A stretch of DNA of 64,000 nucleotides from Gp6-AA40 sp035496255 (GTDB lineage Bacteria > Acidobacteriota > Vicinamibacteria > Vicinamibacterales > UBA2999): NCBI GenBank assembly GCA_035496255.1, contig DATJEU010000088.1, forward strand, positions 21,690-85,689, in the 5' to 3' direction. The notes below the pieces were generated by a model. That model searched no databases, had not been told where the DNA came from, and saw nothing but the letters and a program-made list of their open reading frames with translations. Below are positions 33,665-45,700 of this stretch, piece after piece. Each line of letters starts with the position of its first letter. Position 1 is the first letter of the stretch. The translations under genes and the position numbers were made by a program.

Positions 33665-34433
33665 CGACGACGGGTCCGTGGTCGCTCGTGCCGGTCTCGC
33701 GCTGCACCGTGCACGACACCAGCCGATCGGCCAGGGCCTGACTGGCAAAGACGTAGTCGAGGCGCCAGCCGATGTTGCGTTGCTTCATGTTGCGCCACGG
33801 CGCCCACCAGGTGAACAGATCGGCGTTGTCAGGATCGGCCTGGCGATGTACGTCGACGAGACCGCGCGACAGGATTCGCTCGATGAGGGCGCGCTCTTCC
33901 GGTAGTTGCCCGATGGCACGCGGCTTCCGCTCTTTCGGATGCACGTCCATCTCGGTCCGTGCCACATTGAAATCGCCGCACATGACGAGCGGCGTGTCCG
34001 CGGCCTGGAACTCCGCGGCGTACGCGTCCATCGCTTCGAGAAACCGCATCTTCGCCGGAAAGTCCTTCCCGCCGTTCGGGACGTAGATCGACGCGATCGT
34101 GACGTGCGTGCCACCGCGACGAGCGTCCTGCCCGGCGGTCAGCGGCAGCTGCGCGGTGACGATCCGATGCTCGTAGTCGAACCCGGGATGATGAAACGCC
34201 GGTCGTTCGCCCCACGTCGCCTTGCGCACGTGGAGGCCGACGCCGGAATAACCCTTCCCGCCGTGCCAGTAACACCAGTAGCCCTCGATGTCGCACAGCC
34301 ATACAGGAAGCTGATCGGTCGACGCCTTGATCTCCTGCAGGCACAGAACGTCGGGCTGCTCCCGCTCGATGAACTCCTGCACTTGCGCTTGACGCGCACG
34401 TATCCCGTTGACGTTCCAGGTGACGATCTTCAT
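33648..34433 (-). CDS. xth: Exodeoxyribonuclease III / AP endonuclease
   Basis: A 261-residue Mg-dependent repair nuclease acting at abasic sites and 3' ends. Motifs follow the family in order: MKIVTWNVNGIRARQ, DVLCLQEIKAS (catalytic Glu), YWCYWHGGKGYSGVGL, SIYVPNGG, VMCGDFNVARTEMDV (catalytic Asp/Asn), WRLDYVFAS and GTSDHGPVVATF (catalytic His). Length is normal. Heptamer repeats start immediately upstream of its ATG, filling the expected ribosome-site and promoter space. Confidence 0.95.
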   Translation of the reverse strand: MKIVTWNVNGIRARQAQVQEFIEREQPDVLCLQEIKASTDQLPVWLCDIEGYWCYWHGGKGYSGVGLHVRKATWGERPAFHHPGFDYEHRIVTAQLPLTAGQDARRGGTHVTIASIYVPNGGKDFPAKMRFLEAMDAYAAEFQAADTPLVMCGDFNVARTEMDVHPKERKPRAIGQLPEERALIERILSRGLVDVHRQADPDNADLFTWWAPWRNMKQRNIGWRLDYVFASQALADRLVSCTVQRETGTSDHGPVVATFGS

Positions 34434-34468
34434 GAGGAATCAGGTATCAGGATTCAGGAATCGGGATC
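34434..34468. repeat. Heptamer tract abutting the xth start codon
   Basis: Five consecutive 7-nt units with consensus CAGGAWT begin at the base next to the xth ATG (34431-34433) and run through its 5' untranslated region. The unit is the same as the ATTCAGG heptamer in the tract at 42674-42708. Confidence 0.65.
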
Positions 34469-34559
34469 GAGCAGACGGTGCGCACGCACCACTGTGTCAG
34501 TATCAAGGTTACAGGTACCGCGTCCGGAGCGGCGCGGGCGTTGCACGAGACCGCGACAT

Positions 34560-35519
34560 ATGGATGTGAAGGAGTACGGAATCGAGGAGCTCGCCCCTGA
34601 CATCGCCAGGCTCCGGGTGGCCTTCGTCAACACGTACTTCGTGGGGAAGCCTGCCGCCGGCGGCAGCACACCATGGGCGCTCGTCGACGCGGGTGTCGCC
34701 ATGGGTGCGGCGCAGATTCTGAAGGTGGCGGCGGATCGATTCGGCGAGAGCTCACTGCCTGCCGCCATCATCCTCACTCACGGCCATTTCGACCACGTCG
34801 GCGCCCTTGACGCGTTGCTGCGCGTGTGGGACGTGCCGGTCTACGCGCACAAGCTCGAGTTGCCGTTCCTGACGGGACGCGCGAACTATCCACCTCCGGA
34901 TCCGTCGGTGGGCGGCGGCCTGATGGCGTGGTTGTCGCCATTGTTCCCGGAGAAAGGCATCGACCTGGGAGATCGGGTTCGAGCCTTGCCGGAGAACGGC
35001 GACGTGCCGGGCATGACCGGCTGGCGGTGGGTGCATACGCCAGGACACGCACCGGGTCACGTCTCGTTGTTCCGGTCGGCCGATCGCACGCTGATCGCCG
35101 GCGATGCGGTGACGACGACGAAGCAGGAATCGATGTTCGCGGTACTGACGCAGGCGCAGGAACTGCACGGTCCGCCGGCGTATTTCACCATCGACTGGGA
35201 GAAGGCACGCAGCTCGGTGGCGGCGATCGCATCCCTCAAACCGACTCTGGTCGCCACCGGTCACGGTGAACCGTTGCGCGGGACTCGCCTGCCGGACGCG
35301 CTCGCGCGTCTCGCTCGTAATTTCGATCGCCGGGAAAAGCCCGAACATGGCCGTTACGTCCATCACCCGGTCGCGACCGACGACGAGGGTGTGATTCTGC
35401 TGCCGCCGAAGACGCGGTCGTCCGGCGTGCGGTGGGGGATGCTCTCGGGCGTCGCGGCGGCAGCCTTCGCAGGCACCTGGGCCTATCGACGATTTGGTCG
35501 GAAGGCTCGAAACAGGTAA
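34560..35519 (+). CDS. MBL-fold metallo-hydrolase with C-terminal membrane anchor
   Basis: A 319-residue protein from ATG 34560. The metallo-beta-lactamase motif LTHGHFDHVGALDAL (HxHxDH) is near residues 76-81; HTPGHAPGHVSLF, IAGDAVTTT and ATGHGEPL supply the other ligands. A C-terminal hydrophobic segment (WGMLSGVAAAAFAGTWAYRRFG) flanked by Arg/Lys suggests a tail anchor. Substrate unknown; the fold covers glyoxalase II, lactonases and phosphodiesterases. The frame remains open upstream, but that part lies antisense to xth. Confidence 0.82.
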   Translation: MDVKEYGIEELAPDIARLRVAFVNTYFVGKPAAGGSTPWALVDAGVAMGAAQILKVAADRFGESSLPAAIILTHGHFDHVGALDALLRVWDVPVYAHKLELPFLTGRANYPPPDPSVGGGLMAWLSPLFPEKGIDLGDRVRALPENGDVPGMTGWRWVHTPGHAPGHVSLFRSADRTLIAGDAVTTTKQESMFAVLTQAQELHGPPAYFTIDWEKARSSVAAIASLKPTLVATGHGEPLRGTRLPDALARLARNFDRREKPEHGRYVHHPVATDDEGVILLPPKTRSSGVRWGMLSGVAAAAFAGTWAYRRFGRKARNR

Positions 35520-35523
35520 CCCA

Positions 35524-35571
35524 CCTCCAACGTCCGGTTGTTTGGGAGCCGGGCCGCGTCAGACGTTGGGT
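35524..35571. repeat. Nested-palindrome intergenic element, short copy C
   Basis: Arms CCAACGTC (35527-35534) and GACGTTGG (35562-35569), perfect over 8 bp, with a single central TTGGGAGCC block. It fills the space between the MBL hydrolase stop and the peptidase gene. Confidence 0.55.
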
Positions 35572-35600
35572 GCTGAAGATCGCTATGATCGCGGCGTTCC

Positions 35601-38257
<2,657 letters not shown>

Positions 38258-38261
<4 letters not shown>

Positions 38262-38992
38262 ACGTACTCGCTGAACTCGGCGATCGCATCGCGCGCGCCA
38301 GGACGATCACGGTTCTCACCGGTGCTGGCGTGTCGGCCGCGAGTGGCGTGCCCACGTTCCGCGGCAAGGACGGATGGTGGCGGCAGTTCCGGCCTGAAGA
38401 TCTCGCGACCGCTGAAGCGTTCCAGCGCGATCCGGCGCTGGTGTGGGAGTGGTATGCGTGGCGTCGCGAGAAGATTGCCCGGTGCGAACCGAACGCGGCA
38501 CACCACGTGATCGCGCAATGGTCGCAGCGTGAGGGTTGCCGCGTGGTGACGCAGAACGTGGACGATCTTCATCTGCGTGCCGGGACGCGAAATCTGATCC
38601 GGCTGCACGGGTCGATCTGGGAGATGTCCTGCTGGGACGCGTGCGGGCAGCGAGCATGGCGGGACGAGCGCCGGCTGGACGCCGGACGGCCTCTGCCCAT
38701 CCCGCGCTGTCCCGCGTGCGATGGTCTCGCCAGACCCGCGGTGATCTGGTTCGGTGAAGCGCTCGAACCGGCCGACCTTTACGCGGCGCTGGACGCTTGT
38801 ACGTGCGACCTGTTCCTGACGGTCGGAACGTCGGCGGTGGTCTATCCTGCCGCTGGCCTCGCCCGCGAAGCGAAGCGCCGCGGTTCGTTCACGGTTGAAA
38901 TCAATCCCGACGAGACGCCCGCGTCCGCAGCCGTCGATCTGACCATTCGCGGCGCCGCCGAACGTGTCCTGCCGGATCTCTCCCGCATCTGA
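38258..38992 (+). CDS. SIR2-family NAD-dependent protein deacylase
   Basis: A 244-residue sirtuin starting at GTG 38258 in the upstream stop. Rossmann motif TVLTGAGVSAASGVPTFRG, TQNVDDLH, and the catalytic His in LIRLHGSIWE are present. The zinc module has four cysteines (SCWDACGQ and PRCPACDG). PAVIWFGEAL and VGTSAVVYPA complete the NAD site. It removes acyl groups from lysines using NAD. Class III features (Ala/Tyr/Arg set) were not confirmed. Coupling to a secreted peptidase gene is unusual but may only be transcriptional. Confidence 0.92.
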
Positions 38993-39149
38993 GCCGGGGA
39001 GCACCGCGGCAGTACAGAACCCGCACTCTGGAACCGATCCGCCGTCCTGATCGTCCAGCCCTTCCAGGACCGGTCCCCCAGCAGCCTCGCCCACAATCCC
39101 TCTCGCTGTCGATGTCAGCCCCGCCCGATCGACGTACGGATGAAGCGCG

Positions 39150-39791
39150 ATGGCCTGCAACGGAAACATCTCGTATGTCAAGTATCTTGATCCTGAAGAT
39201 ATTCAGGAATACAGTAACGACGTGCCACGGCCTTCACGTCCGGATCTTCTCCGGCAAATCGACGAGATGCTGCGCAAGGTCAGTGCGCAGTCGGTGCTGA
39301 TCAGCGATCTCGTCGCTGGCCTCGTCGGGTTGAACGCCACCGATCTCGAGTGCCTCGACCTGCTGCTGCTGGCCGGGCCGGCGACGGCTGGCAGACTCGG
39401 GGAGCACACCGGCCTGACCAGCGGCGCGACTACCGCCGTGATCGATCGCCTCGAGCGAGCCGGGTTCGTCAGGCGCCGGCGGGACCTGGATGACCGCCGG
39501 CGCGTCCGGGTCGAGATCGTCGGCAGTGCGGTCGAGCGCATCAAGCCGTTCTACTCCACGCTGAGCGATCGCGTCACCGAGCTCAACGTGCAGTTCACCG
39601 ATCAACAACTGGCGTCGGTCGTGGATTACATGAGCGGGGCGCTGGCGGCGGGGGCAGAACACGTCGCCTGGTTGCAGACGCAGACGCCGCTGCGGCCCCG
39701 GCAGAGCCCGGCCACAGTACGAATCGCCGGCCGGGGTAAGCGCCGGCCTCGACGTGCGGCGGCGCGTCCGGGACGCGGCGAAGCCGACTAG
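39150..39791 (+). CDS. MarR-family transcriptional regulator of the efflux operon
   Basis: A 213-residue regulator, or about 189 residues if translation starts at GTG 39222. The winged helix is LTSGATTAVIDRLERAGFVRRRRDLDDRRRVRVEIV with AGPATAGRLGEHTG before it (recognition and wing regions). The C-terminus is a basic tail (RIAGRGKRRPRRAAARPGRG). The first 24 codons from ATG 39150 are AT-rich and contain two perfect palindromes and a good promoter, so the shorter start may be the real one. It lies 41 nt before the tolC-mfp-RND genes and is the likely local repressor. Confidence 0.82.
   Translation: MACNGNISYVKYLDPEDIQEYSNDVPRPSRPDLLRQIDEMLRKVSAQSVLISDLVAGLVGLNATDLECLDLLLLAGPATAGRLGEHTGLTSGATTAVIDRLERAGFVRRRRDLDDRRRVRVEIVGSAVERIKPFYSTLSDRVTELNVQFTDQQLASVVDYMSGALAAGAEHVAWLQTQTPLRPRQSPATVRIAGRGKRRPRRAAARPGRGEAD
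39178..39215 (+). promoter_or_regulatory. Candidate MarR promoter with two embedded operators
   Basis: A -35 TTGATC (39187-39192), 17-nt spacer and -10 TACAGT (39210-39215). The spacer holds the perfect palindrome TCCTGAA-GATA-TTCAGGA (39191-39208). A second, TCAAG-TAT-CTTGA (39178-39190), overlaps the -35. Transcription would start at about 39222, the alternative GTG start. Confidence 0.5.
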
Positions 39792-39832
39792 CGTCTTACC
39801 TGCGGTACTTCGGCACTAAGGAACCAACACGA

Positions 39833-41422
39833 ATGTCGTTGTTACGTCACCTCCATCTCGCTCGCGCAGTCTTCGTCTGCGTGCTTTTCGCGGCGCCGGC
39901 GGCTTTCGCGCAGCAGGCGCCATCTCCCGTGACTCCGTCCGGCCCACTCACGCTGCAAGAGGTGCTCGACCTGGCCACAGCGCGGAGCGAAGGCATCGGC
40001 ATTGCGCAAGCCGGCGTCCGTCGTGCCGAGGGTGAGCAGGTTCGCTCGCGGAGCGGCCTGTTTCCGCAATTGTCCGCGTCCGGCGGCTACGACCGTGCGC
40101 TGGCGTCGGAATTCAGTGGCGTGTTCGACAGCACGTCGTTCGGCGGCGGAACGTCTTCCGATGGGACGAACACGGATCTGTCGAAGCTGCCGTTTGGACG
40201 CGCCAACACCTGGCGTGTGTCGCTCGCGTTTTCGCAGAACGTGTACACGGGCGGCCGCCAGAAGCTTCAGGATCAGGTCGCGGCGCTCGGCAAGGACACG
40301 GCAACGCAGGGGCTGACGACGGCGCGGGCGCAACTGCTGTTCGATGCGACGCAGGCCTACTACGACGCGGCGCTCGCTGACCGCCTCGTGGCGATTGCTG
40401 AAGCCACCGTGCAGCAGGCGGGCGCGACGCTTCAGCAGGTGCAGGCAGGTTTCGACGCCGGCACGCAACCGGAATTCGAAGTGCTTCGCGCCCGCGTCAA
40501 TCGCGACAACCAGCAGCCGGCCTTGATCCGCCAGCGCGTGAACCGCGATCTCGCGCTCCTGCGACTCAAACAGATGCTCGATATTCCGGCCGATGCCGAT
40601 CTCCGGCTCGCCGATGCCCTCAGCGACGAGAGCCTGGCGCCTCCGCCGGTGTTTGCCTCCCGTGTGGCTGACATCGAGCGTGCACTCGGCTCGGCCCAGA
40701 CCAGCCTTGCCTCCCTTGGAGCCGGCATCACTCCACCCTCGCGCACTGTTGTCGCCGGAGCGGAAACGACAGTGAGGGAGCGCGAGACCGCGTTGAAGCT
40801 CGCGGCGGCGCAGAAGAATCCGAGCGTCGCGGTGACGTCCACGTACACGCGCCTTGGCTACCCCGCGAATGGCATTCCGATCTTCGACCGGACCAACTGG
40901 ACGCTCAGCGCGAACGTGCAGCTGCCGATCCTGACGGGTGGCCGCCAGCGCGGTGACGAGCTCGTCGCGAAGGCCGATCTCGACGATGCGAACTTGCGGC
41001 TGCAGCAGACGCGCGAGTTGGCGACGGTGGACACGCAATCCGCCTGGGCCGAGCTGATCGCGGCACGAGCGGCGTGGGAAGCCAGCTCCGGCACCGTGCA
41101 GCAGGCGCAGCGTGCCTACGACATTGCCGACGTGCGCTACCGGAACGGCGTGTCGACGCAGCTCGAGCTCTCGGATTCGCGGCTGCTGCTGCAGCAGGCG
41201 GAGGCGAATCGGGCGCAGGCCGCGCGTGATCTTCAGGTCGCGCGCGCACGCGTGGCGCTGTTGCCAGACCTTCCGCTGGGCGCGACGACCGCCGCGGCCG
41301 CTGCACGTCCCGCGCCCCCGCAGGCCGCACCGCAGGCACCCGCGCAACAGCAGCAGCCATCGGGACAGATTCAGAGCGTGTCGGCGCAGCCGGGCGCGGG
41401 GCAGACGACGGGAACGAGATGA
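39833..41422 (+). CDS. TolC-family outer membrane efflux protein
   Basis: A 529-residue outer membrane channel with signal peptide (VCVLFAAPAAFAQQ). Two OEP repeats are seen: first LTLQEVLDLATARSEGIGIAQAGVRRAEGEQ with GGYDRAL, second ALKLAAAQKNPSVAVTSTYTRLG and QLPILTGGRQRGDELVAKADLDDANLRLQQT (by segment). Long helices (TQAYYDAALADRLVAIAEATVQQAG; QQAQRAYDIADVRYRNGVSTQLELSDSR) form the periplasmic barrel. A Pro/Gln/Ala-rich tail follows. It works with the downstream adaptor and RND pump; the stop overlaps the adaptor gene by 4 nt. Confidence 0.92.
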   Translation: MSLLRHLHLARAVFVCVLFAAPAAFAQQAPSPVTPSGPLTLQEVLDLATARSEGIGIAQAGVRRAEGEQVRSRSGLFPQLSASGGYDRALASEFSGVFDSTSFGGGTSSDGTNTDLSKLPFGRANTWRVSLAFSQNVYTGGRQKLQDQVAALGKDTATQGLTTARAQLLFDATQAYYDAALADRLVAIAEATVQQAGATLQQVQAGFDAGTQPEFEVLRARVNRDNQQPALIRQRVNRDLALLRLKQMLDIPADADLRLADALSDESLAPPPVFASRVADIERALGSAQTSLASLGAGITPPSRTVVAGAETTVRERETALKLAAAQKNPSVAVTSTYTRLGYPANGIPIFDRTNWTLSANVQLPILTGGRQRGDELVAKADLDDANLRLQQTRELATVDTQSAWAELIAARAAWEASSGTVQQAQRAYDIADVRYRNGVSTQLELSDSRLLLQQAEANRAQAARDLQVARARVALLPDLPLGATTAAAAARPAPPQAAPQAPAQQQQPSGQIQSVSAQPGAGQTTGTR

Positions 41423-42621
41423 GATCGACGATCAATCCACGATTGAAGCACGGGTTCATAGCCGGGGACCTTCAGGCCAGCGCCATCGCGAATCGGACCG
41501 GTTCCGTCCGCACCCAGAGCCGGCTCGCGTCGCGTGCAGTTGCTCTGGGCATGCTGTTGTCCGCAATGCTGTTCGCAGCGTGCAGCCGCGATGAGGCGAA
41601 GACCGCCGACGTGCCGGCGGCCGCGCCGTCAGTACAAATCGGAGCCGAGAACGTGGTGACAGTGAAGCACGACACCATCGTCGTCGGTCCGATCATCACC
41701 GGCGAGCTGAAGGCGGCTCGCGACGCGACCATTCGCGCGGAGATTGGCGGCTCGGTTACGCAGGTGGCAGTTGAAGAGGGGCAGCCGGTCAAGGCGGGAG
41801 CGCTGCTCGGCCGGATCGAAGCCCAGACGCTCGAAGATGCGCGTACGTCGGCGGCGTCGGCGGTTCGTTCCGCCGAGAACCAGCTGGCGGTGGCCCAACG
41901 CGAGCAGCAGCGCGCCGAGCAGTTGGTGAGCGCTGGAGCGCTTGCGGCGCGCGACCTCGACAATGCGAAGAACGCCGTCACCGGCGCCGACGCGCAGCTC
42001 GCAGACGCGAAGGCGCGGCTGGTGAACGCCAACAAGCAACTGAGTGACGCGGTCATCCTGAGCCCGATTTCGGGTGTGGTCGCAAGGCGGTCCGTGAATC
42101 GTGGCGACGTCGTGAGTGTGGGCAGCGAGCTCTTCGTCGTCATCGATCCGTCGTCGATGCGGCTGGAGGCGTCCGTTCCGTCTGAGAGTCTGTCGGACCT
42201 GAGAGTGGGCGCGACCGTTGACTTTGCGGTGCGCGGCTATGAGCAGCGATTCGAGGGTCACATCGAGCGCATCGCGCCGCAGGCCGATCCGGCCACGCGG
42301 CAGGTGCCGATCTTTGTCGCCATTCCCAACAGCGGCGGCCGGCTGGTTGCAGGGCTGTATGCGGAAGGACGCGTGGTCAGTCAGCGTGCTGAAGGATTGG
42401 TGGTTGCGGCAAACGCCGTGAACACCTCATCGGGTACGCCGTGGGCGCTGCGCGTCGCCGGCGGGAAGACGGAGCGCGTGAACGTCGGTGTGGGACTGAG
42501 TGATCCACGCACGGAACGTGTGCAGATCGTGTCTGGTCTCAATGAAGGCGATGTGGTGTTACGCGGCGCTGCCCAGGGGATCACTCCGGGAACGCCCGTC
42601 ACGGTGAGCGTCCAGCAGTAG
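41419..42621 (+). CDS. RND efflux periplasmic adaptor (membrane fusion) lipoprotein
   Basis: A 400-residue adaptor. Hydrophobic segment ALGMLLSAMLFAAC ends in a lipobox-like FAAC, suggesting a lipid-anchored protein; the basic leader before it is unusually long (about 40 residues), so the real start may be internal. Biotinyl/lipoyl-like halves (IRAEIGGSVTQVAVEEGQPVKAGALLGRI and VILSPISGVVARRSVNRGDVVSVG) flank a helical hairpin. A beta-barrel domain (LRVGATVDFAVRGYEQRFEGHIERI) and a membrane-proximal domain follow. It connects TolC and the RND pump. Confidence 0.92.
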   Translation: MRSTINPRLKHGFIAGDLQASAIANRTGSVRTQSRLASRAVALGMLLSAMLFAACSRDEAKTADVPAAAPSVQIGAENVVTVKHDTIVVGPIITGELKAARDATIRAEIGGSVTQVAVEEGQPVKAGALLGRIEAQTLEDARTSAASAVRSAENQLAVAQREQQRAEQLVSAGALAARDLDNAKNAVTGADAQLADAKARLVNANKQLSDAVILSPISGVVARRSVNRGDVVSVGSELFVVIDPSSMRLEASVPSESLSDLRVGATVDFAVRGYEQRFEGHIERIAPQADPATRQVPIFVAIPNSGGRLVAGLYAEGRVVSQRAEGLVVAANAVNTSSGTPWALRVAGGKTERVNVGVGLSDPRTERVQIVSGLNEGDVVLRGAAQGITPGTPVTVSVQQ

Positions 42622-42626
42622 CTGGA

Positions 42627-42708
42627 AATGCAGAATGCAGGATGCAGACCGCTGATGTGCTCGGCCCTCGTACTCTGATTTCTGCATTCTGAATCCTGAA
42701 TTCGAGAT
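42627..42708. repeat. Inverted pair of heptamer tracts between adaptor and RND genes
   Basis: Left: three 7-nt units (AATGCAG twice, GATGCAG) at 42627-42647. Right: five units with consensus TCTGNAT at 42674-42708, which are the reverse complement type. The arms are 26 nt apart, inside the efflux operon, and end 6 nt before the RND start codon. Confidence 0.65.
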
Positions 42709-42714
42709 CTCGTC

Positions 42715-45700
42715 ATGTTCATCTCCGATACCGCCATCAAACGCCCGATTCTGACCATCGTTGCCATGCTGGCACTCGTCGTCTTCGGCATCGCCGCGTT
42801 GACGCAGCTCGACACCGACGAGTACCCGGAAATCAACGCACCGGTCGTCGTGGTGTCGATTCCGTATCCCGGCGCGTCGCCGGACACGGTGGAGCGCGAA
42901 GTCATCGAGCCGATCGAAGAAGTGATCGGCGGCATCAGCGGCGTGAAGAAGATCACGTCGAACTCGCTCGACAGCTTCGCGAACATCATCGTGGAGTTCG
43001 TCTTCGAGAAGAAGCCGGCGGAAGCGTCGCAGGAGATCCGCGATCAGATTTCGAGCATTCGCAACGACCTGCCCGTCGAGATGGAGGAACCCGTACTTAC
43101 GCGGTTCGATCCATCCGATCAGCCAATCGTCTCGTTGACGCTGTCGTCACCAGTGCTGAAGGGGCCCGAGCTGACGCGGATGGCCGACCCTGAGATGACG
43201 CGGAAGCTGCGCGGCATTGCCGGTGTGGCGCAGGTGACGGTTGTCGGCGGCATCGAGCGCGAGATGGTCGTGGAGCTGCGGCCGCGCGACCTCCAGGCCT
43301 CTGGTGTCAGCGTCGCGCAGGTCGTGCAGGCGCTGCAGTTGCAGAATCTCGCCGCGCCGGTCGGCCGTCTCGAAGGCGACCTGCAGGAGCGCACGATCCG
43401 CTTGAAGGGGCGTCTGCAGGGAGCCACCGACTTCGCGCAGCTCGTGGTCTCAGAGGCCAACGGGCGCATCGTTCGCCTTGCGGACGTGGCGAACGTGCGT
43501 GATGCCACCGAGGAGCCCCGATCGACGGCGATGTTCAACGACGAGGAGGCCGTCGGCATCGACATCGTCAAGTCTCGCGGTTACAGCACCACCGCGGTCG
43601 CGGAAACCGTTCGCGCCAAGGTCGACGACATCCAGAAGACACTGCCCGCGGGCGTGAGCCTGCGCATCGTGCGCGACGGCGGCACGCGGGTCGAGAACTC
43701 GGTCGCCAGCGTCGAGGAGGCACTCATCGAAGGTGCCGCGCTGACGGTGCTCGTCGTCTTCGTGTTCCTGAACTCATGGCGATCGACCGTGATTACCGGT
43801 CTGGCGCTACCGGTGTCGGTGCTGGCCTCGTTCGTCGCGGTCTGGGCGTTCGGTTTCACGTTGAACACGATGTCGCTGCTGGGACTCTCGCTGGCGATCG
43901 GGATTCTCATCGACGATGCGATCGTCGTGCGCGAGAACATCGTGCGCCACGTGGAGATGGGGAAGGATCACTACCGCGCGGCCTTCGACGGCACCAACGA
44001 AATCGGCCTGGCCGTGACCGCAACGACGCTCTCCATCGTCGTCGTCTTCGTGCCGATTGCGTTCATGGGCGGTGTCGCCGGGCAATGGTTCAAGCCGTTC
44101 GCACTGACGATCGCCTGTTCCGTGCTCGTGTCGTTGTTCGTCTCGTTCTCGCTGGACCCGATGCTGTCGGCGTACTGGCCTGATCCGCACTTGCCGATGG
44201 CGACGCGGCCGCTGATCTCGCGGTTGCTCGGCAGGTTCAATGCCTGGTTCGACCGGCAGGCCGATCACTACAAGGCGGTCATTTCCTGGGCCCTCGACCA
44301 TCGGTTCGCGATGATCGCGCTGGCGCTCGCCGTGTTCGTGGCGTCGCTTGCGTTGCCGATGATGGGGTACATCGGCGCTGGCTTCGTCCCCGAGATGGAC
44401 GCATCGGAATTCCAGATCGCCTTCGACACGCCGCCCGGATCGAACCTCGCGTATACGAAGCTGAAGGCGCAGGAGATCGCGCGGATCGCCCGGACACGGA
44501 AAGAGGTGCGCTACACCTACACGAGCATCGGCGGCCGCGATTCGGCGGTCGATACGGGCAACGTCTACGTCCGGCTCGTGTCGAAGAAGGAGCGGTCGCG
44601 CAGCCAGGCGCAGGTTCTGGCCGACATCCGGCACGACCTGATGAACCTCGGCGGCGTCACGGCCTCGATCAGCACCGGCTTCAACCAGGGGCAGAAACAG
44701 ATTCAGTTGCAGCTGCAGGGACGAGATGCCGCGACGCTGGCGCAACTGGCAGACAGGATCGTCGACCAGGTGAAGCTGACGCCCGGAGCGGTGGATGTCG
44801 GGTTGTCAACGAAGGGCCAGAAGCCGGAGCTCGACGTCCAGATCGACCGCGGCCTCGCTGGCTCGCTCGGTGTCACGGTGGGCCAGGTGGCGCAGGCGCT
44901 GCGGCCGGCGTTCGCCGGCATCGATGCCGGCGACTGGGTCGATCCCTCGGGTGAGACGCGCGACGTGACCATCCGCCTGGCGCCGGAATCACGCGAGGTC
45001 GTCGCGGATCTCGAGGGGCTGCCACTGGTGGTCGGCGGGGGCGCCGACGGACCGCGCACGATTCCGTTGGGGCAGGTTGCGCACGTCTCGCCTTCGATCG
45101 GGCCGGCACGCATCGACCATCTGGACCGCGAACGCGTGATCACGGTCGAAGCGAACACCGAAGGGCGCGCGCTCTCCGACGTAGTCAACGACATCATGGC
45201 GCGGGTGGACAAGACCGTGCCGCTGCCCCCGGGCTATGCGCTGACGCAGGGCGGTGAAACGCAGGATCAGCAGGAGGTCTTCACGCAGGTGCTGCTCGCG
45301 CTCGGCATCGCGATCATGCTGATGTATTTCGTGCTGGTCGTGCAGTTCGGCTCGTTCCTCGAGCCGTTTTCGATCCTGCTGTCGCTGCCACTGTCGCTGA
45401 TTGGCGTGATGCTCGGTCTGGTGATCACCGGGGTCACCCTCAACATCATGAGCATGATCGGCGTCATCCTGCTGATGGGCATCGTCGCCAAGAACGCGAT
45501 CCTGCTGATCGATTTCGCGAAGTGGTCCGAGGAATCCGGAATGGATCGGCGCGAAGCACTGATTCAGGCCGGACGCGTCCGGTTGCGGCCGATCCTGATG
45601 ACGACGCTGGCGCTGATCGCGGGCATGATTCCGGTCGCGCTCGGACAGGGCGAAGGCGGCGACTTCCGGGCGCCGATGGGGATTGCGATTATCGGCGGCG

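Noticed and set aside
39842..41347. A 501-codon minus-strand frame opposite the TolC gene
   Set aside because: Arg-rich composition with no motifs, against a complete TolC protein with signal peptide on the plus strand.
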